7,639 bases of DNA from an uncultured Alphaproteobacteria bacterium (GCA_937950105.1 CALFEM010000257.1:1-7639); one strand, 5' to 3'. Counted from the stretch's first letter, positions 1 to 6,417 are shown. Made by a program: numbers and translations. The notes: generated by a model from the letters alone, not told the origin.

Positions 1-328
1 AGCCGCTGATGAAGAAGACGCCGGTGAGTGCCGCGAGACCGGTCGCGCCGAGTGCGGAAACCGCCAGCATCAATCCCGTCAGCATCGAGGGGACGCGGCG
101 GCCGGCGGCGAAGTAGTCGAGCGACTGCGAGGTCGCGGAGGCGAGCCCGATGACCACGTAGAGCAGCATCGGTCCGGCCAGCATGAGCCAGCGCAGATAC
201 AAGTCGGAGACGCCGAGCTGCTCGAAGATGGCGGCGAGGAAGAACATCGCCGCAAGCGCGCTGGCGATGATGCCGAAGTAGGTGCCGAGCCGCGGGTTGA
301 CGAGGCGCGTGCGGGTCGTGAACGTCAT
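1..328 (-). CDS. Sodium:solute symporter (SSS family), N-terminal 109 residues, cut by window edge
   Basis: This gene encodes a secondary transporter of the inner membrane, likely Na+-coupled uptake of a small organic acid. The reading frame starts at ATG 328-326 and runs leftward off the window. Visible are a short basic N-terminus, a first hydrophobic helix around residues 16-38, a second around 44-66, then LDYFAAGRRVP at 70-80 and a third hydrophobic stretch from about 83. A D(Y/F)F.AGR motif ahead of a helix is a hallmark of SSS transporters. The start has only a weak AGGCAG-like ribosome site, so translation may depend on the upstream gene. It lies 90 bp downstream of a DUF4212 gene, and that pairing is characteristic of the two-component symporters annotated as solute:sodium symporter large and small subunits. 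Acetate or a related monocarboxylate as substrate is inferred from the neighbouring CrbS/CrbR-like regulators. The transport core and ion site lie outside the window. Confidence 0.82.
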   Translation of the reverse strand, partial: MTFTTRTRLVNPRLGTYFGIIASALAAMFFLAAIFEQLGVSDLYLRWLMLAGPMLLYVVIGLASATSQSLDYFAAGRRVPSMLTGLMLAVSALGATGLAALTGVFFISG

Positions 329-380
329 CGGGCTGCCTGGATGATGGATCTGCAAAGGGGTCGGCGTGGTCGCGCACGGT

Positions 381-403
381 GCCTCCGCTCGAGTTGCGGA
401 GGC
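381..403 (-). promoter_or_regulatory. Intercistronic hairpin between small subunit and symporter
   Basis: A perfect 8-bp inverted repeat (GCCTCCGC at 381-388, GCGGAGGC at 396-403) with a 7-nt loop sits in the 90-bp gap between the two leftward genes. In the direction of transcription it is not followed by a T-tract, so it does not look like an intrinsic terminator. A processing or stability hairpin that sets the small-to-large subunit ratio is possible. Two CTCGAG palindromes (388-393 and 403-408) overlap the structure and could give an alternative fold. Confidence 0.5.
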
Positions 404-418
404 TCGAGTGTCGCGCGG

Positions 419-679
419 TCAGTCGTCCTCGTGCGCGCCGTGCCAGTGATCGATGGCGTCCTGGCGGTTGACGAAGCTCGCCACGGTCGCGACGGCGATG
501 ACGAAGATACCGTGCGCGGTGATGAGGAAGCCGATCGGAAAGCCGAGGAAGCGCTCCGAATTGAGCGGTTCGCTGTAAAGCGGCAGCAACGTGATGACCA
601 GCAGGAACGGCACGAGGCTCGCGATCATCTGCCACTTCGTGTGGCGCCAGTAGGGCTTGCGTTCCTTGCGTTCGATCAT
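419..679 (-). CDS. DUF4212 small subunit of sodium:solute symporter (86 aa)
   Basis: This is a small inner-membrane protein of the DUF4212 family, annotated elsewhere as the small subunit of a solute:sodium symporter. It has a charged N-terminus with KPYWRHTKW at residues 8-16, a first helix at about 17-35, a loop with LNSERFLGFPIGF at 39-51, and a second helix at about 52-70, followed by a hydrophilic His/Asp-rich tail. The length of 86 residues is normal for the family. The start at 679-677 was chosen because a GGGAGG ribosome site lies 5 nt upstream (685-690) and the conserved part begins right after it. A longer in-frame start at 796 would only add an Arg-rich, unconserved-looking extension. 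The gene precedes the symporter on the same strand, so the two are probably co-transcribed. Its exact role, whether assembly, stability or modulation of transport, is not established by the sequence. Confidence 0.88.
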   Translation of the reverse strand: MIERKERKPYWRHTKWQMIASLVPFLLVITLLPLYSEPLNSERFLGFPIGFLITAHGIFVIAVATVASFVNRQDAIDHWHGAHEDD

Positions 680-1083
680 GCGTCCCTCCCTCGAGTCCCC
701 GTGCCGCGGCCCCATTCGAGAGGCGTCCGCCCTGTCGCCGATGAAACCCGCGCCGGCCTGTCGCGCTATCGCTCGTCGCCCCGCCACCACGCGCACGAGA
801 TTGTCCCCACGTTACACCAAACCTTGCGGAGGAGCGCACTTGCCGGCGGTGGTCTGGTGGTATGCCTTGGCAACCAGCTCTGAGGTTGCAAGTCCGTTAA
901 CCGATGGCGTCAAGATTGGATGCTCGAAACGCGGGTTGCCCTATTGCTTAAATCGCGATCTGTGTCAGAACTGCGACGCTGAGCCGCAACCCGAGTCACG
1001 GGCGCGCGTATGCGTGCTGCGGCCGCACGGTGGACGACGCCGAGGCGGAGCGCCACTGGCCCGGAACGTGAGCTGGAGGAAAC
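680..1083. other. Divergent intergenic region between symporter genes and response regulator
   Basis: These 404 bp separate the leftward DUF4212/symporter pair from the rightward response regulator and must hold both promoters. I see no convincing gene here. Open frames crossing it are long-frame artefacts of high GC. I could not identify a sigma-70 pair with good spacing on either strand. The only organised signal is the GGTTGC/GCAACC set at 866-993. The 8-bp palindrome ATCGCGAT at about 952-959 is also present. The regulator's own ribosome site is GGAGG at 1075-1079. Confidence 0.6.
866..993. promoter_or_regulatory. Candidate operator array of GGTTGC/GCAACC half-sites
   Basis: The hexamer GGTTGC occurs four times in 122 bp: as GCAACC at 870-875 and 986-991 and as GGTTGC at 884-889 and 934-939. 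The first two form an inverted repeat with an 8-nt spacer, which extends to CTTG(G)CAACC / GGTTGCAAG at 866-892 with one bulged base. The outer pair, CGGGTTGC at 932-939 and GCAACCCG at 986-993, is a perfect 8-bp inverted repeat 46 nt apart. NarL/LuxR-type regulators bind short half-sites in such arrangements, and the array lies between the regulator gene and its presumed target operon. Binding by this regulator is inferred. Confidence 0.35.
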
Positions 1084-1746
1084 ATGCTCTCGTATCGCAT
1101 CGTCATCGTCGACGATCATCCATTGTTCCGAGGTGCGTTGAACCAGGCGCTGTCTGCCTCGCTCGACTCGGCCGAGATCGTGGAGGCGGGCTCGCTCGAC
1201 GAGCTGACGACGAAGCTGACGAACGGTCTCGAGGTCGATCTGATCCTGCTCGATCTCTCGATGCCGGGCGTTCAGGGTATCTCGGGTCTCGTGTTCCTGC
1301 GCGGGCAGTACCCCGAGATCCCGGTGGTGATCGTTTCCGCCAACGACGATCCCACGACCATCCGCCGCTGCATGGAGTGCGGCGCTTCGGGCTTCGTGCC
1401 GAAGTCGCAGCCGGTCGATCGCATCCGTCAGGCGGTGCGCAGCGTGCTCGACGGCAACGTGTGGACACCGCCGGACATCGTGCTCTCCGCGGGTGGCGGC
1501 GACGACGATACCAGCGATCTTCTGGTTCGCCTGTCGTCGTTGACGCCGCAGCAGGTGCGCGTGCTGATGATGCTCGGCGAGGGGCTTCTCAACAAGCAGA
1601 TCGCATACAAGCTCGGTGTGTCGGAGGCGACCATCAAGGCCCACGTGTCGGCGATCCTGCAGAAGCTCGGCGTCGACAGCCGCACGCAGGCGGTCATCGC
1701 CGTCAACAAGATCGACAACGGCGCCTGGATGAAGATCGCGAACTAG
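1084..1746 (+). CDS. LuxR/NarL-family response regulator, CrbR/ErdR-like (220 aa)
   Basis: This is a cytoplasmic two-component transcription regulator. The N-terminal receiver (about residues 4-122) carries the acidic pair D10-D11, the phosphoacceptor D57 in LILLDLSMPG, the switch residue S85 in VVIVSAND and the conserved K107 in FVPKS. After a Gly/Asp-rich linker (about 136-147), a GerE-type helix-turn-helix spans about 152-206, with LTPQQVRVL and the recognition region GVSEATIKAHVSAILQKLGV. The length is typical for the family. A GGAGGA ribosome site lies 4 nt before ATG 1084. The gene faces an SSS-STAC hybrid kinase and is divergent from a symporter operon, which is the gene content of the CrbS/CrbR (MxtR/ErdR) acetate-response systems. 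It probably receives phosphate from that kinase and activates the symporter genes, and perhaps acetyl-CoA synthetase elsewhere. Family assignment is firm. Partner and targets are inferred from context. Confidence 0.93.
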   Translation: MLSYRIVIVDDHPLFRGALNQALSASLDSAEIVEAGSLDELTTKLTNGLEVDLILLDLSMPGVQGISGLVFLRGQYPEIPVVIVSANDDPTTIRRCMECGASGFVPKSQPVDRIRQAVRSVLDGNVWTPPDIVLSAGGGDDDTSDLLVRLSSLTPQQVRVLMMLGEGLLNKQIAYKLGVSEATIKAHVSAILQKLGVDSRTQAVIAVNKIDNGAWMKIAN

Positions 1747-1773
1747 GGATCAGGTTTCAGGGACCAGGTTCCA
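1746..1773 (+). repeat. 14-bp direct duplication at the regulator's stop codon
   Basis: Two adjacent 14-mers, GGGATCAGGTTTCA (1746-1759) and GGGACCAGGTTCCA (1760-1773), match at 12 of 14 positions. The first begins on the last base of the regulator's TAG stop codon. The run lies immediately before the 111-bp repeat block. No function is evident. It may be the edge of a mobile or palindromic intergenic element. Confidence 0.55.
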
Positions 1774-1796
1774 GGCGGCATTCGCGCGCGGGCGTG

Positions 1797-1815
1797 AATC
1801 GGCGGCGCGATTTTT
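1797..1815 (+). terminator. Weak terminator-like hairpin with T5 tract in repeat unit 1
   Basis: AATCG (1797-1801) pairs with CGATT (1808-1812) around a GC-rich loop, and the T run continues to 1815. It lies about 50 nt after the stop codon of the response regulator, in the right direction to end its transcript. The stem has only 5 bp, so efficiency is doubtful. The same structure recurs in repeat unit 2. Confidence 0.3.
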
Positions 1816-1907
1816 GTTGGCACTGCCGATTGATGCCCTCGCGGAGGGCTCGGGCGATCGGAGTGCGCGCGCCCCCGATCGTCTCGCGCTCTTTCACGCG
1901 CGACGTG

Positions 1908-1926
1908 AATCGGCGGCGCGATTTTT
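1908..1926 (+). terminator. Second copy of the terminator-like hairpin, repeat unit 2
   Basis: This repeats the AATCG / CGATT stem (1908-1912 and 1919-1923) with T's to 1926, exactly 111 bp after the first. Two weak terminators in series could reduce read-through from the regulator into the antisense strand of the kinase gene. The partial third unit has lost the CGATTTTT half. Confidence 0.28.
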
Positions 1927-2047
1927 GGTGGCACTGCCGATTGACGCCCTCGCGAAGGGGCTCGGGCGATCGGAGTGCGCGCGCCCCGATCGTCGCGCGT
2001 TCTTTCACGCGCGACGTGAATCGGCGGCGCCACTTGAAGTCACGCGA

Positions 2048-5000
2048 CTATTCAGCGGCTTGCCGCGAGATCGCGATCTTCGAAAGGATAGCGCGCAAGG
2101 CGCCGGCCTTCAGCGGTTTTCGCAACAGCGGGATGTCGTAGGCGCGCACTTCGCGCTGCACCTCGAGGCTGTGATCGGCGGTGATGAGGACCGCCGGTAC
2201 CTGCAAGGCCATGTCCTTGCGGATGCGCACGACGGCGTCGATGCCGGTGCCGCTGTCGAGATGATAATCGGCCAGGATGATGTCGGGCAGCTGCGCACTG
2301 CCGGCCAGCACGTCGAGGGCTTCGGTGGCGCTGGCGGCGGTGCGCACGTGGCAGCCCCAGCCGGCGAGCAGCGTCTCCATCCCGGCGAGCACGGCCGGCT
2401 CGTTGTCGATGCACAGCACGGAGCAGCCCGCCAGATTGCCCGGAACGGGGGCCGCGGCTGCGGCCGGCGCCGCGATCCGGCGCGGCTCGGCGCGCGGAAT
2501 GCGGACGGCGAAGGTGGAGCCGCGCAAGGGTCGTGAAACGAGCTCGATTGGATGCTCGAGGATGCGGCAGATGCGCTCGACGATCGACAGGCCGAGACCG
2601 AGGCCGCGCACGTTGCTGCCCGGTCCTTCGAGGCGCTGGAACTCCTTGAAGATGACGGTGCGCTTGTCCTCGGGAATGCCGGGGCCGGTGTCGAGGACCT
2701 GCACGACGATGGTATCGCCGCAGGCGCGCGCGCCGAGCAGCACACCGCCGGTGCGCGTGTACTTGATGCCATTGGAGACGAGGTTCTGGAGCACGCGGCG
2801 GAGCAGGCGGCGGTCGGAGCGCACCCACAGCGTCGACGGGAATACGCGCAGCTCCAGCCCCTTCTCGCGAGCCATGGGCTCGAACTCGAGCTTCAGCTGC
2901 GCGAACACTTCGGCAAGCGGGAACTCGCTCGGTTCCGGTTCGAGGCGGCCGGCGTCCATGCGCGAAATCTCGATCAGCGTCGAAAAGATCTCTTCGACCG
3001 CGGATAGCGAGGCATCGACGTTCTGCGCGAGGGTCAGGTCCTTCGTCTCGAGCGGCCGCTCGACGAGGCTGGTCGCGTAGAGACGCGCGGCGTTGAGCGG
3101 CTGCAGGATGTCGTGGCTCGCCGCGGCCAGGAACCGGGTCTTGTCGAGGTTGGCCTGGTCGGCCTTCGATTTGGCGACCGCGAGCGCGGCGTTCACTTCG
3201 AGCAATTCGGCTGTGCGCTCGCGCACGCGCCTTTCGAGCGATTCATTGGCGCGGGCGAGCGCGTTGGCGGCGGCGACGCGGTCGGTGATGTCGGAGAAGG
3301 TGGTGACGATGCCGCCCTGCGGCATGGCGCTGGTGCGGATCTCGATCTGGCGGCGGCCGTCGAGAATGCGCTCCTGGAACGTCTCCTTCTTCACCGCGAG
3401 GCGGTAGATGCGGCTCTCGACGAGGCGGTCGATGTCGCCCGGGCCGAAGTCGCCGCGCTCGGCGCAGACGCGCAGGATGCGTTCGAGTGGTGTGCCGACG
3501 CGGCCGATGTCGGACGGCAGGTCGAGCAGATCGCGGAACTGGCGGTTCCAGCAGATCAGCCGCATTTCCTTGTCGAACACCGAAAGGCCGTGACGCACCT
3601 GATCGAGCGCCGACTGCAGCAGGTCGCGGTTGTACTGCAGCGCTTCGGAGGCATCGTCGAGCAGACGCATGGCCGACTGGCTGGAGACGCTGCCGCGCTT
3701 CAGAAGCAGAGAGAGAACGAGGCGCGCGGAGGCGGCGCCGATGGCGCTCGACAGCAGGTTTTCGGCGAAGCGCACCGCGGGGATGTCGGCTTCGGCATCC
3801 GGAGAGGCGATACTGTTGCGGCTGGCACGGTATTCCTGGAACGAGCGGGCGGCGCGGTCGGCTCCGAGATAGCGGCCGACGCAGCTCTCGAGTTCGGCCA
3901 GCGTCACGTTCGACCGCCACAGCTTGTAGGCCGGCATCGGAGCGCCGCGTGGTGGTTCGTCCTGCACGAACAGCTGCGCCTGCAGACGCTCGATCGGTAC
4001 CGGCGCGCGCAGCAGCGACACGAACAGATAGGTGAGGACGTTGGCTGAAAGGCTCCACAGAACGCTGTGCGTCAGCGGCTCGAACTGCAGGAAGAACAGC
4101 GCCTGCGGCCTGAGCATGGTGATGCCGAACGGGCCGTCGAGCAGCACGTCCTGCGGCAGCCAGCCGGCCGAGACGACCAACGGCAGCACCAGCGTGTAGG
4201 CCCACATGCCGGTGCCGGCGAGCATGCCGGCGATGGCGCCGCGCGCGGTGCCCTTGCGCCAGATGAGTCCGAGGAAGAAGGCGGGAGCAAACTGCGCCAC
4301 CGCGGCGAACGACATCAGACCGATCGCGGCGAGGCCGCGCGAGTGTCCGAGCGTGTGATAGACGAGGTAGCCGAGCAGCAGCAGGACGGCGATGGTGATG
4401 CGCCGGATCAGCATCAGCCGGCCGGCCATGTCGCGCGTCTGTGACGGGTCGGACGCGTCGCGGCGCAACAGCAGCGGCACGACGAGGCTGTTGCACACCA
4501 TGATGGAAAGCGCGACCGACTCGACGATCACCATCGCCGTCGCCGCCGAGAGGCCGCCGACGAAAGCGACCAGCGCCAGCGCCGGGCTTTGGATCGCCAT
4601 CGGCAGCGCCAGCATGTAGAAATCCGGATCGCGTGGCGTCTCCGAGAACGTCATCAGGCCGCTGGCAGCGATCGGCACCACGAACAGGTTGATGAGTACG
4701 AGGTAGAGCGGGAACAGCCACGCCGCGCGCTTCAGTTCTTCATCGCTCTTGTTCTCGACGATGGCGACGTGGAACTGCCGCGGCAGCAGCAGGATCGCCG
4801 AGAAGCTCAGCATCGTCACGGTCAGCCAGGTGCCGCCGTTGAGGCCCTGACCGAAGCGCTCGAGCACGTTCGGGCTCTCAGCCAGACGGGCGGCGAACGC
4901 GCCGACGCCGCCGAACAGCGTGTAGATCACCGCGACGCCGACGGCGATGAAGGCGAACAGCTTGACGACGCTCTCGGCGGCGACGGCGAGCATCAGGCCT

Positions 5001-5584
5001 TCCTGGCTTTCCGTCGCATCGACGTGGCGCGTGCCGAACAGCACGGCGAACAGCGCCAGCGCCAGCGTGATGAGGAAGGCCGTGTCGGCGAAGCCGAGGC
5101 CGAGCGGCTGCAAAACGCCATCGCGCATGACGGCGGCGCCCACCACGGTTTCGACCGATACCGAGATCGCCTTCAGCTGCAGCGCGATGTAGGGCATCAG
5201 CCCGAGCATGGCGACGACGGTGACCACGGCAGCGACCGCAAAACTCTTGCCGTAGCGTGCCGACATGAAGTCGGCGACCGACGTCAAGTTCTGGCTCTTG
5301 GCGATGCGTGCCACCTTGAGCAGCAGCGGCTGGCCAAGCAGGAACATCAGCATCGGGCCGATGTACACCGGCAGGAAATCGAACCCGGTGGTGGCGGCGA
5401 GGCCGACGCTGCCGAAGAATGTCCATGAGGTGCAATAGACCGCGAGGGACAGCGCGTAGACCATCGGCCGGCCGGTCGCCTGCGCCTTGGCGCGGCGCGC
5501 GCGCCGGTCGCCCACCCATGCCAGCGCGAAGAGCGCGCACAGGTAGAGCAGTGCTACGGCGACGATGACCCGGCCGTCGATCAT
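2048..5584 (-). CDS. SSS-STAC-PAS hybrid histidine kinase, CrbS/MxtR-like (1178 aa)
   Basis: This is a membrane sensor kinase fused to a transporter. Residues 1-530 form an SSS-type multi-helix domain, with the family-typical VYALSLAVYCTSWTFFGSVG at 42-61. A STAC linker follows at about 550-650, then a PAS domain at about 655-770 ending in TTFSDITDR, a coiled coil (771-810), and HisKA with phosphoacceptor H824 in ASHDILQPLNA. The HATPase domain (about 915-1030) has the N box N934/N938, G1 DTGPGI at 965-970 and G2 GLGLGLS at 994-1000. After an Ala/Pro linker, a C-terminal receiver (about 1053-1172) has D1060-N-E1062, phosphoacceptor D1106, T1135 and K1156. All catalytic residues are present. 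The start at 5584 fits where relatives begin, although no clear Shine-Dalgarno is seen. CrbS/MxtR and CbrA proteins share the transporter-STAC-kinase plan. The receiver and the adjacent LuxR regulator favour CrbS/MxtR. Acetate-linked sensing is inferred. Confidence 0.93.
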   Translation of the reverse strand: MIDGRVIVAVALLYLCALFALAWVGDRRARRAKAQATGRPMVYALSLAVYCTSWTFFGSVGLAATTGFDFLPVYIGPMLMFLLGQPLLLKVARIAKSQNLTSVADFMSARYGKSFAVAAVVTVVAMLGLMPYIALQLKAISVSVETVVGAAVMRDGVLQPLGLGFADTAFLITLALALFAVLFGTRHVDATESQEGLMLAVAAESVVKLFAFIAVGVAVIYTLFGGVGAFAARLAESPNVLERFGQGLNGGTWLTVTMLSFSAILLLPRQFHVAIVENKSDEELKRAAWLFPLYLVLINLFVVPIAASGLMTFSETPRDPDFYMLALPMAIQSPALALVAFVGGLSAATAMVIVESVALSIMVCNSLVVPLLLRRDASDPSQTRDMAGRLMLIRRITIAVLLLLGYLVYHTLGHSRGLAAIGLMSFAAVAQFAPAFFLGLIWRKGTARGAIAGMLAGTGMWAYTLVLPLVVSAGWLPQDVLLDGPFGITMLRPQALFFLQFEPLTHSVLWSLSANVLTYLFVSLLRAPVPIERLQAQLFVQDEPPRGAPMPAYKLWRSNVTLAELESCVGRYLGADRAARSFQEYRASRNSIASPDAEADIPAVRFAENLLSSAIGAASARLVLSLLLKRGSVSSQSAMRLLDDASEALQYNRDLLQSALDQVRHGLSVFDKEMRLICWNRQFRDLLDLPSDIGRVGTPLERILRVCAERGDFGPGDIDRLVESRIYRLAVKKETFQERILDGRRQIEIRTSAMPQGGIVTTFSDITDRVAAANALARANESLERRVRERTAELLEVNAALAVAKSKADQANLDKTRFLAAASHDILQPLNAARLYATSLVERPLETKDLTLAQNVDASLSAVEEIFSTLIEISRMDAGRLEPEPSEFPLAEVFAQLKLEFEPMAREKGLELRVFPSTLWVRSDRRLLRRVLQNLVSNGIKYTRTGGVLLGARACGDTIVVQVLDTGPGIPEDKRTVIFKEFQRLEGPGSNVRGLGLGLSIVERICRILEHPIELVSRPLRGSTFAVRIPRAEPRRIAAPAAAAAPVPGNLAGCSVLCIDNEPAVLAGMETLLAGWGCHVRTAASATEALDVLAGSAQLPDIILADYHLDSGTGIDAVVRIRKDMALQVPAVLITADHSLEVQREVRAYDIPLLRKPLKAGALRAILSKIAISRQAAE

Positions 5585-5606
5585 GGGAGTCCGATTGAGA
5601 GGTCAA

Positions 5607-5621
5607 GGCCCGTCGCGGGCC
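5607..5621 (-). promoter_or_regulatory. GC hairpin in the kinase leader
   Basis: GGCCCG (5607-5612) and CGGGCC (5616-5621) form a perfect 6-bp stem with a 3-nt loop, ending 22 bp before the kinase start codon at 5584. No Shine-Dalgarno sequence is visible in the remaining leader. The hairpin could influence translation of the kinase if it is transcribed. Confidence 0.35.
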
Positions 5622-5652
5622 GGTGCGAGGCTGGAGCGTGCAAGGCTCGAAT

Positions 5653-5677
5653 TTGCCTCATGTCCGAGGCAATTGCC
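5653..5677. promoter_or_regulatory. Nested inverted repeat upstream of the kinase, candidate operator
   Basis: TTGCCTC (5653-5659) and GAGGCAA (5666-5672) are perfect inverted repeats 6 nt apart. The right arm overlaps a 10-bp palindrome GGCAATTGCC (5668-5677), so the TTGCC motif occurs three times in alternating orientation. It lies about 70-95 bp upstream of the kinase start and about 250 bp upstream of mscL, a plausible place for a regulator of the kinase. The binding protein is unknown. Confidence 0.35.
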
Positions 5678-5925
5678 ACCGTTGCGACGTGTCTGCGTTA
5701 TCTGCCGGAAACGCCGGCCGCAGCGCGCTCCATTCATGCGCCGTAGCGGCATAATTCCATATCTCTTTCGTGAAAGCCCTCCGATTGTTCCTCTTGACGA
5801 CTCCGCATAAGGTGCATTGCGACCGAGATGTGTGGGCGGAGCAATCGCGCGCGCCGGCGGTTCGTCTATTCGGTTGGGGAGCGGAGCGGAGCAAGGCTGG
5901 CCCGCGGCAAGAAGGGGAACACCTC

Positions 5926-6333
5926 ATGGGCATGCTGCAAGAGTTCAAGGATTTCGCCGTCAAGGGCAACGTCGTCGACATGGCGGTCGGTATCATCATC
6001 GGCGGCGCCTTCGGCACCATCGTTAAGTCGCTGGTCGAGGACGTGATCATGCCGCCGATCGGCATGCTGCTCGGCGGCGTCGATTTCTCGGACATCAAGG
6101 TGCCTCTGAAGGCGGCGGCCGACGGCAAGGATGCCGTCACCATGAACATCGGCGCGTTCATCAACAACGTGATCAGCTTCCTGATCGTCGCCTGGGCCGT
6201 CTTCATGTTGGTCAAGGGCATCAATACGCTGAAGAAGCGCTTCGAGAAGGAGCAGGCTGCGCCGGCACCGGCCGGCCCCTCGTCGACAGATCTGCTGCTG
6301 ATGGAAATCCGCGATACGCTGAAGACGAAGTGA
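5926..6333 (+). CDS. mscL: Large-conductance mechanosensitive channel MscL (135 aa)
   Basis: MscL is a homopentameric inner-membrane channel that opens under membrane tension and releases solutes during hypo-osmotic shock. Residues 1-13 give the amphipathic N-terminal helix ([13 protein letters not shown]). The pore-lining first transmembrane helix is at about 16-44, with [17 protein letters not shown] and the conserved DVIMPP turn at 39-44. A short periplasmic loop includes VDFSD, the second transmembrane helix is at about 75-98, and the cytoplasmic C-terminal helix at 120-135 has LLMEIRDTL. The length of 135 residues is close to the usual 136. A GAAGGGG ribosome site (5911-5917) lies 8 nt before ATG 5926, which settles the start. 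The gene is apparently monocistronic, divergent from the kinase, and ends at a strong terminator. Confidence 0.97.
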   Translation: MGMLQEFKDFAVKGNVVDMAVGIIIGGAFGTIVKSLVEDVIMPPIGMLLGGVDFSDIKVPLKAAADGKDAVTMNIGAFINNVISFLIVAWAVFMLVKGINTLKKRFEKEQAAPAPAGPSSTDLLLMEIRDTLKTK

Positions 6334-6356
6334 TCGCGTAGATCATTTGCGCGACG

Positions 6357-6389
6357 AAAGCCCCGCCGTGAGAAACGGCGGGGCTTTTT
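6357..6389 (+). terminator. Strong intrinsic terminator after mscL
   Basis: A perfect 13-bp stem (6357-6369 with 6375-6387) rich in GC at its centre, with loop GAGAA and a run of five T's (6385-6389), begins 23 nt after the mscL stop. It lies between convergent mscL and the radical SAM gene. The reverse direction has only three T's after the stem, so it may act weakly on leftward transcripts too. Confidence 0.95.
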
Positions 6390-6417
6390 GCGTTTCACAA
6401 ACGCGTTCCGTCAATGG

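Larger units (their letters stand above)
1794..2030. repeat. 111-bp tandem repeat, two full units and a partial third, hairpin-rich
   Basis: Unit 1 is 1794-1904, unit 2 is 1905-2015, and a third unit breaks off after 15 bases at 2030, only 18 bp from the end of the kinase gene. Units 1 and 2 differ by five substitutions and two compensating single-base indels, so both are exactly 111 bp. Each unit carries four inverted repeats: AATCGGC/GCCGATT (1797-1803 with 1825-1831), GCCCTC/GAGGGC (1835-1840 with 1844-1849), CGATCGG/CCGATCG (1855-1861 with 1875-1881) and TTCACG/CGTGAA across the unit junction (1893-1898 with 1904-1909). The second indel falls in a loop, the first weakens one stem to a wobble pair, and most stems are kept. 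The indels shift frame, so the repeat is not protein-coding. Upstream sequence from about 1781 resembles the junction, suggesting the element starts there. It fills most of the 301-bp gap between two convergent genes. Confidence 0.85.
5585..5925. other. Divergent intergenic region between kinase and mscL
   Basis: These 341 bp separate the leftward kinase gene from the rightward mscL. No gene is convincing here. An in-frame extension of mscL back to 5770 exists, but it is Arg-rich, has no ribosome site and is absent from normal MscL. Organised sequence is limited to a GC hairpin at 5607-5621, a nested inverted repeat at 5653-5677, the short palindrome CTTTCGTGAAAG at 5765-5776 and a GAGCGGAGCGGAGC run near 5879-5892. 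A TTGACG at 5794-5799 resembles a -35 box but has no good -10 partner. Confidence 0.55.

Noticed and set aside
680..796. N-terminal extension of the DUF4212 protein to a start at 796
   Set aside because: A strong GGGAGG ribosome site precedes the internal ATG at 679, and the added residues do not resemble the family.
1817..1832. Sigma-54-like TTGGCAC element within repeat unit 1 (also in unit 2)
   Set aside because: The GC dinucleotide needed at -12, ten bases after the GG, is replaced by TG, and no gene follows at a suitable distance.
1794..2030. CRISPR-like array
   Set aside because: The whole 111-bp unit is repeated with no unique spacers, and there are only two full copies and no cas genes.
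1757..2033. Repeat-containing peptide-coding frames across the 111-bp tandem units
   Set aside because: The period is a multiple of three, but single-base indels shift the frame inside each unit, the frames have no ribosome site, and repeated stems explain the conservation better.
657..2141. Long rightward open frame (about 490 codons) overlapping the intergenic region and the response regulator
   Set aside because: It is Arg-rich with no recognisable domain or ribosome site, and it overlaps the clearly coding regulator in another frame. It is an artefact of high GC.
2052..5606. Several long frames on both strands across the kinase gene
   Set aside because: They are Arg- or Ala-rich shadows with no domains, and the full-length kinase frame carries every expected motif.
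5770..5925. MscL extended upstream by 52 residues
   Set aside because: Normal MscL begins at the short amphipathic helix starting at 5926, where a good ribosome site is present.
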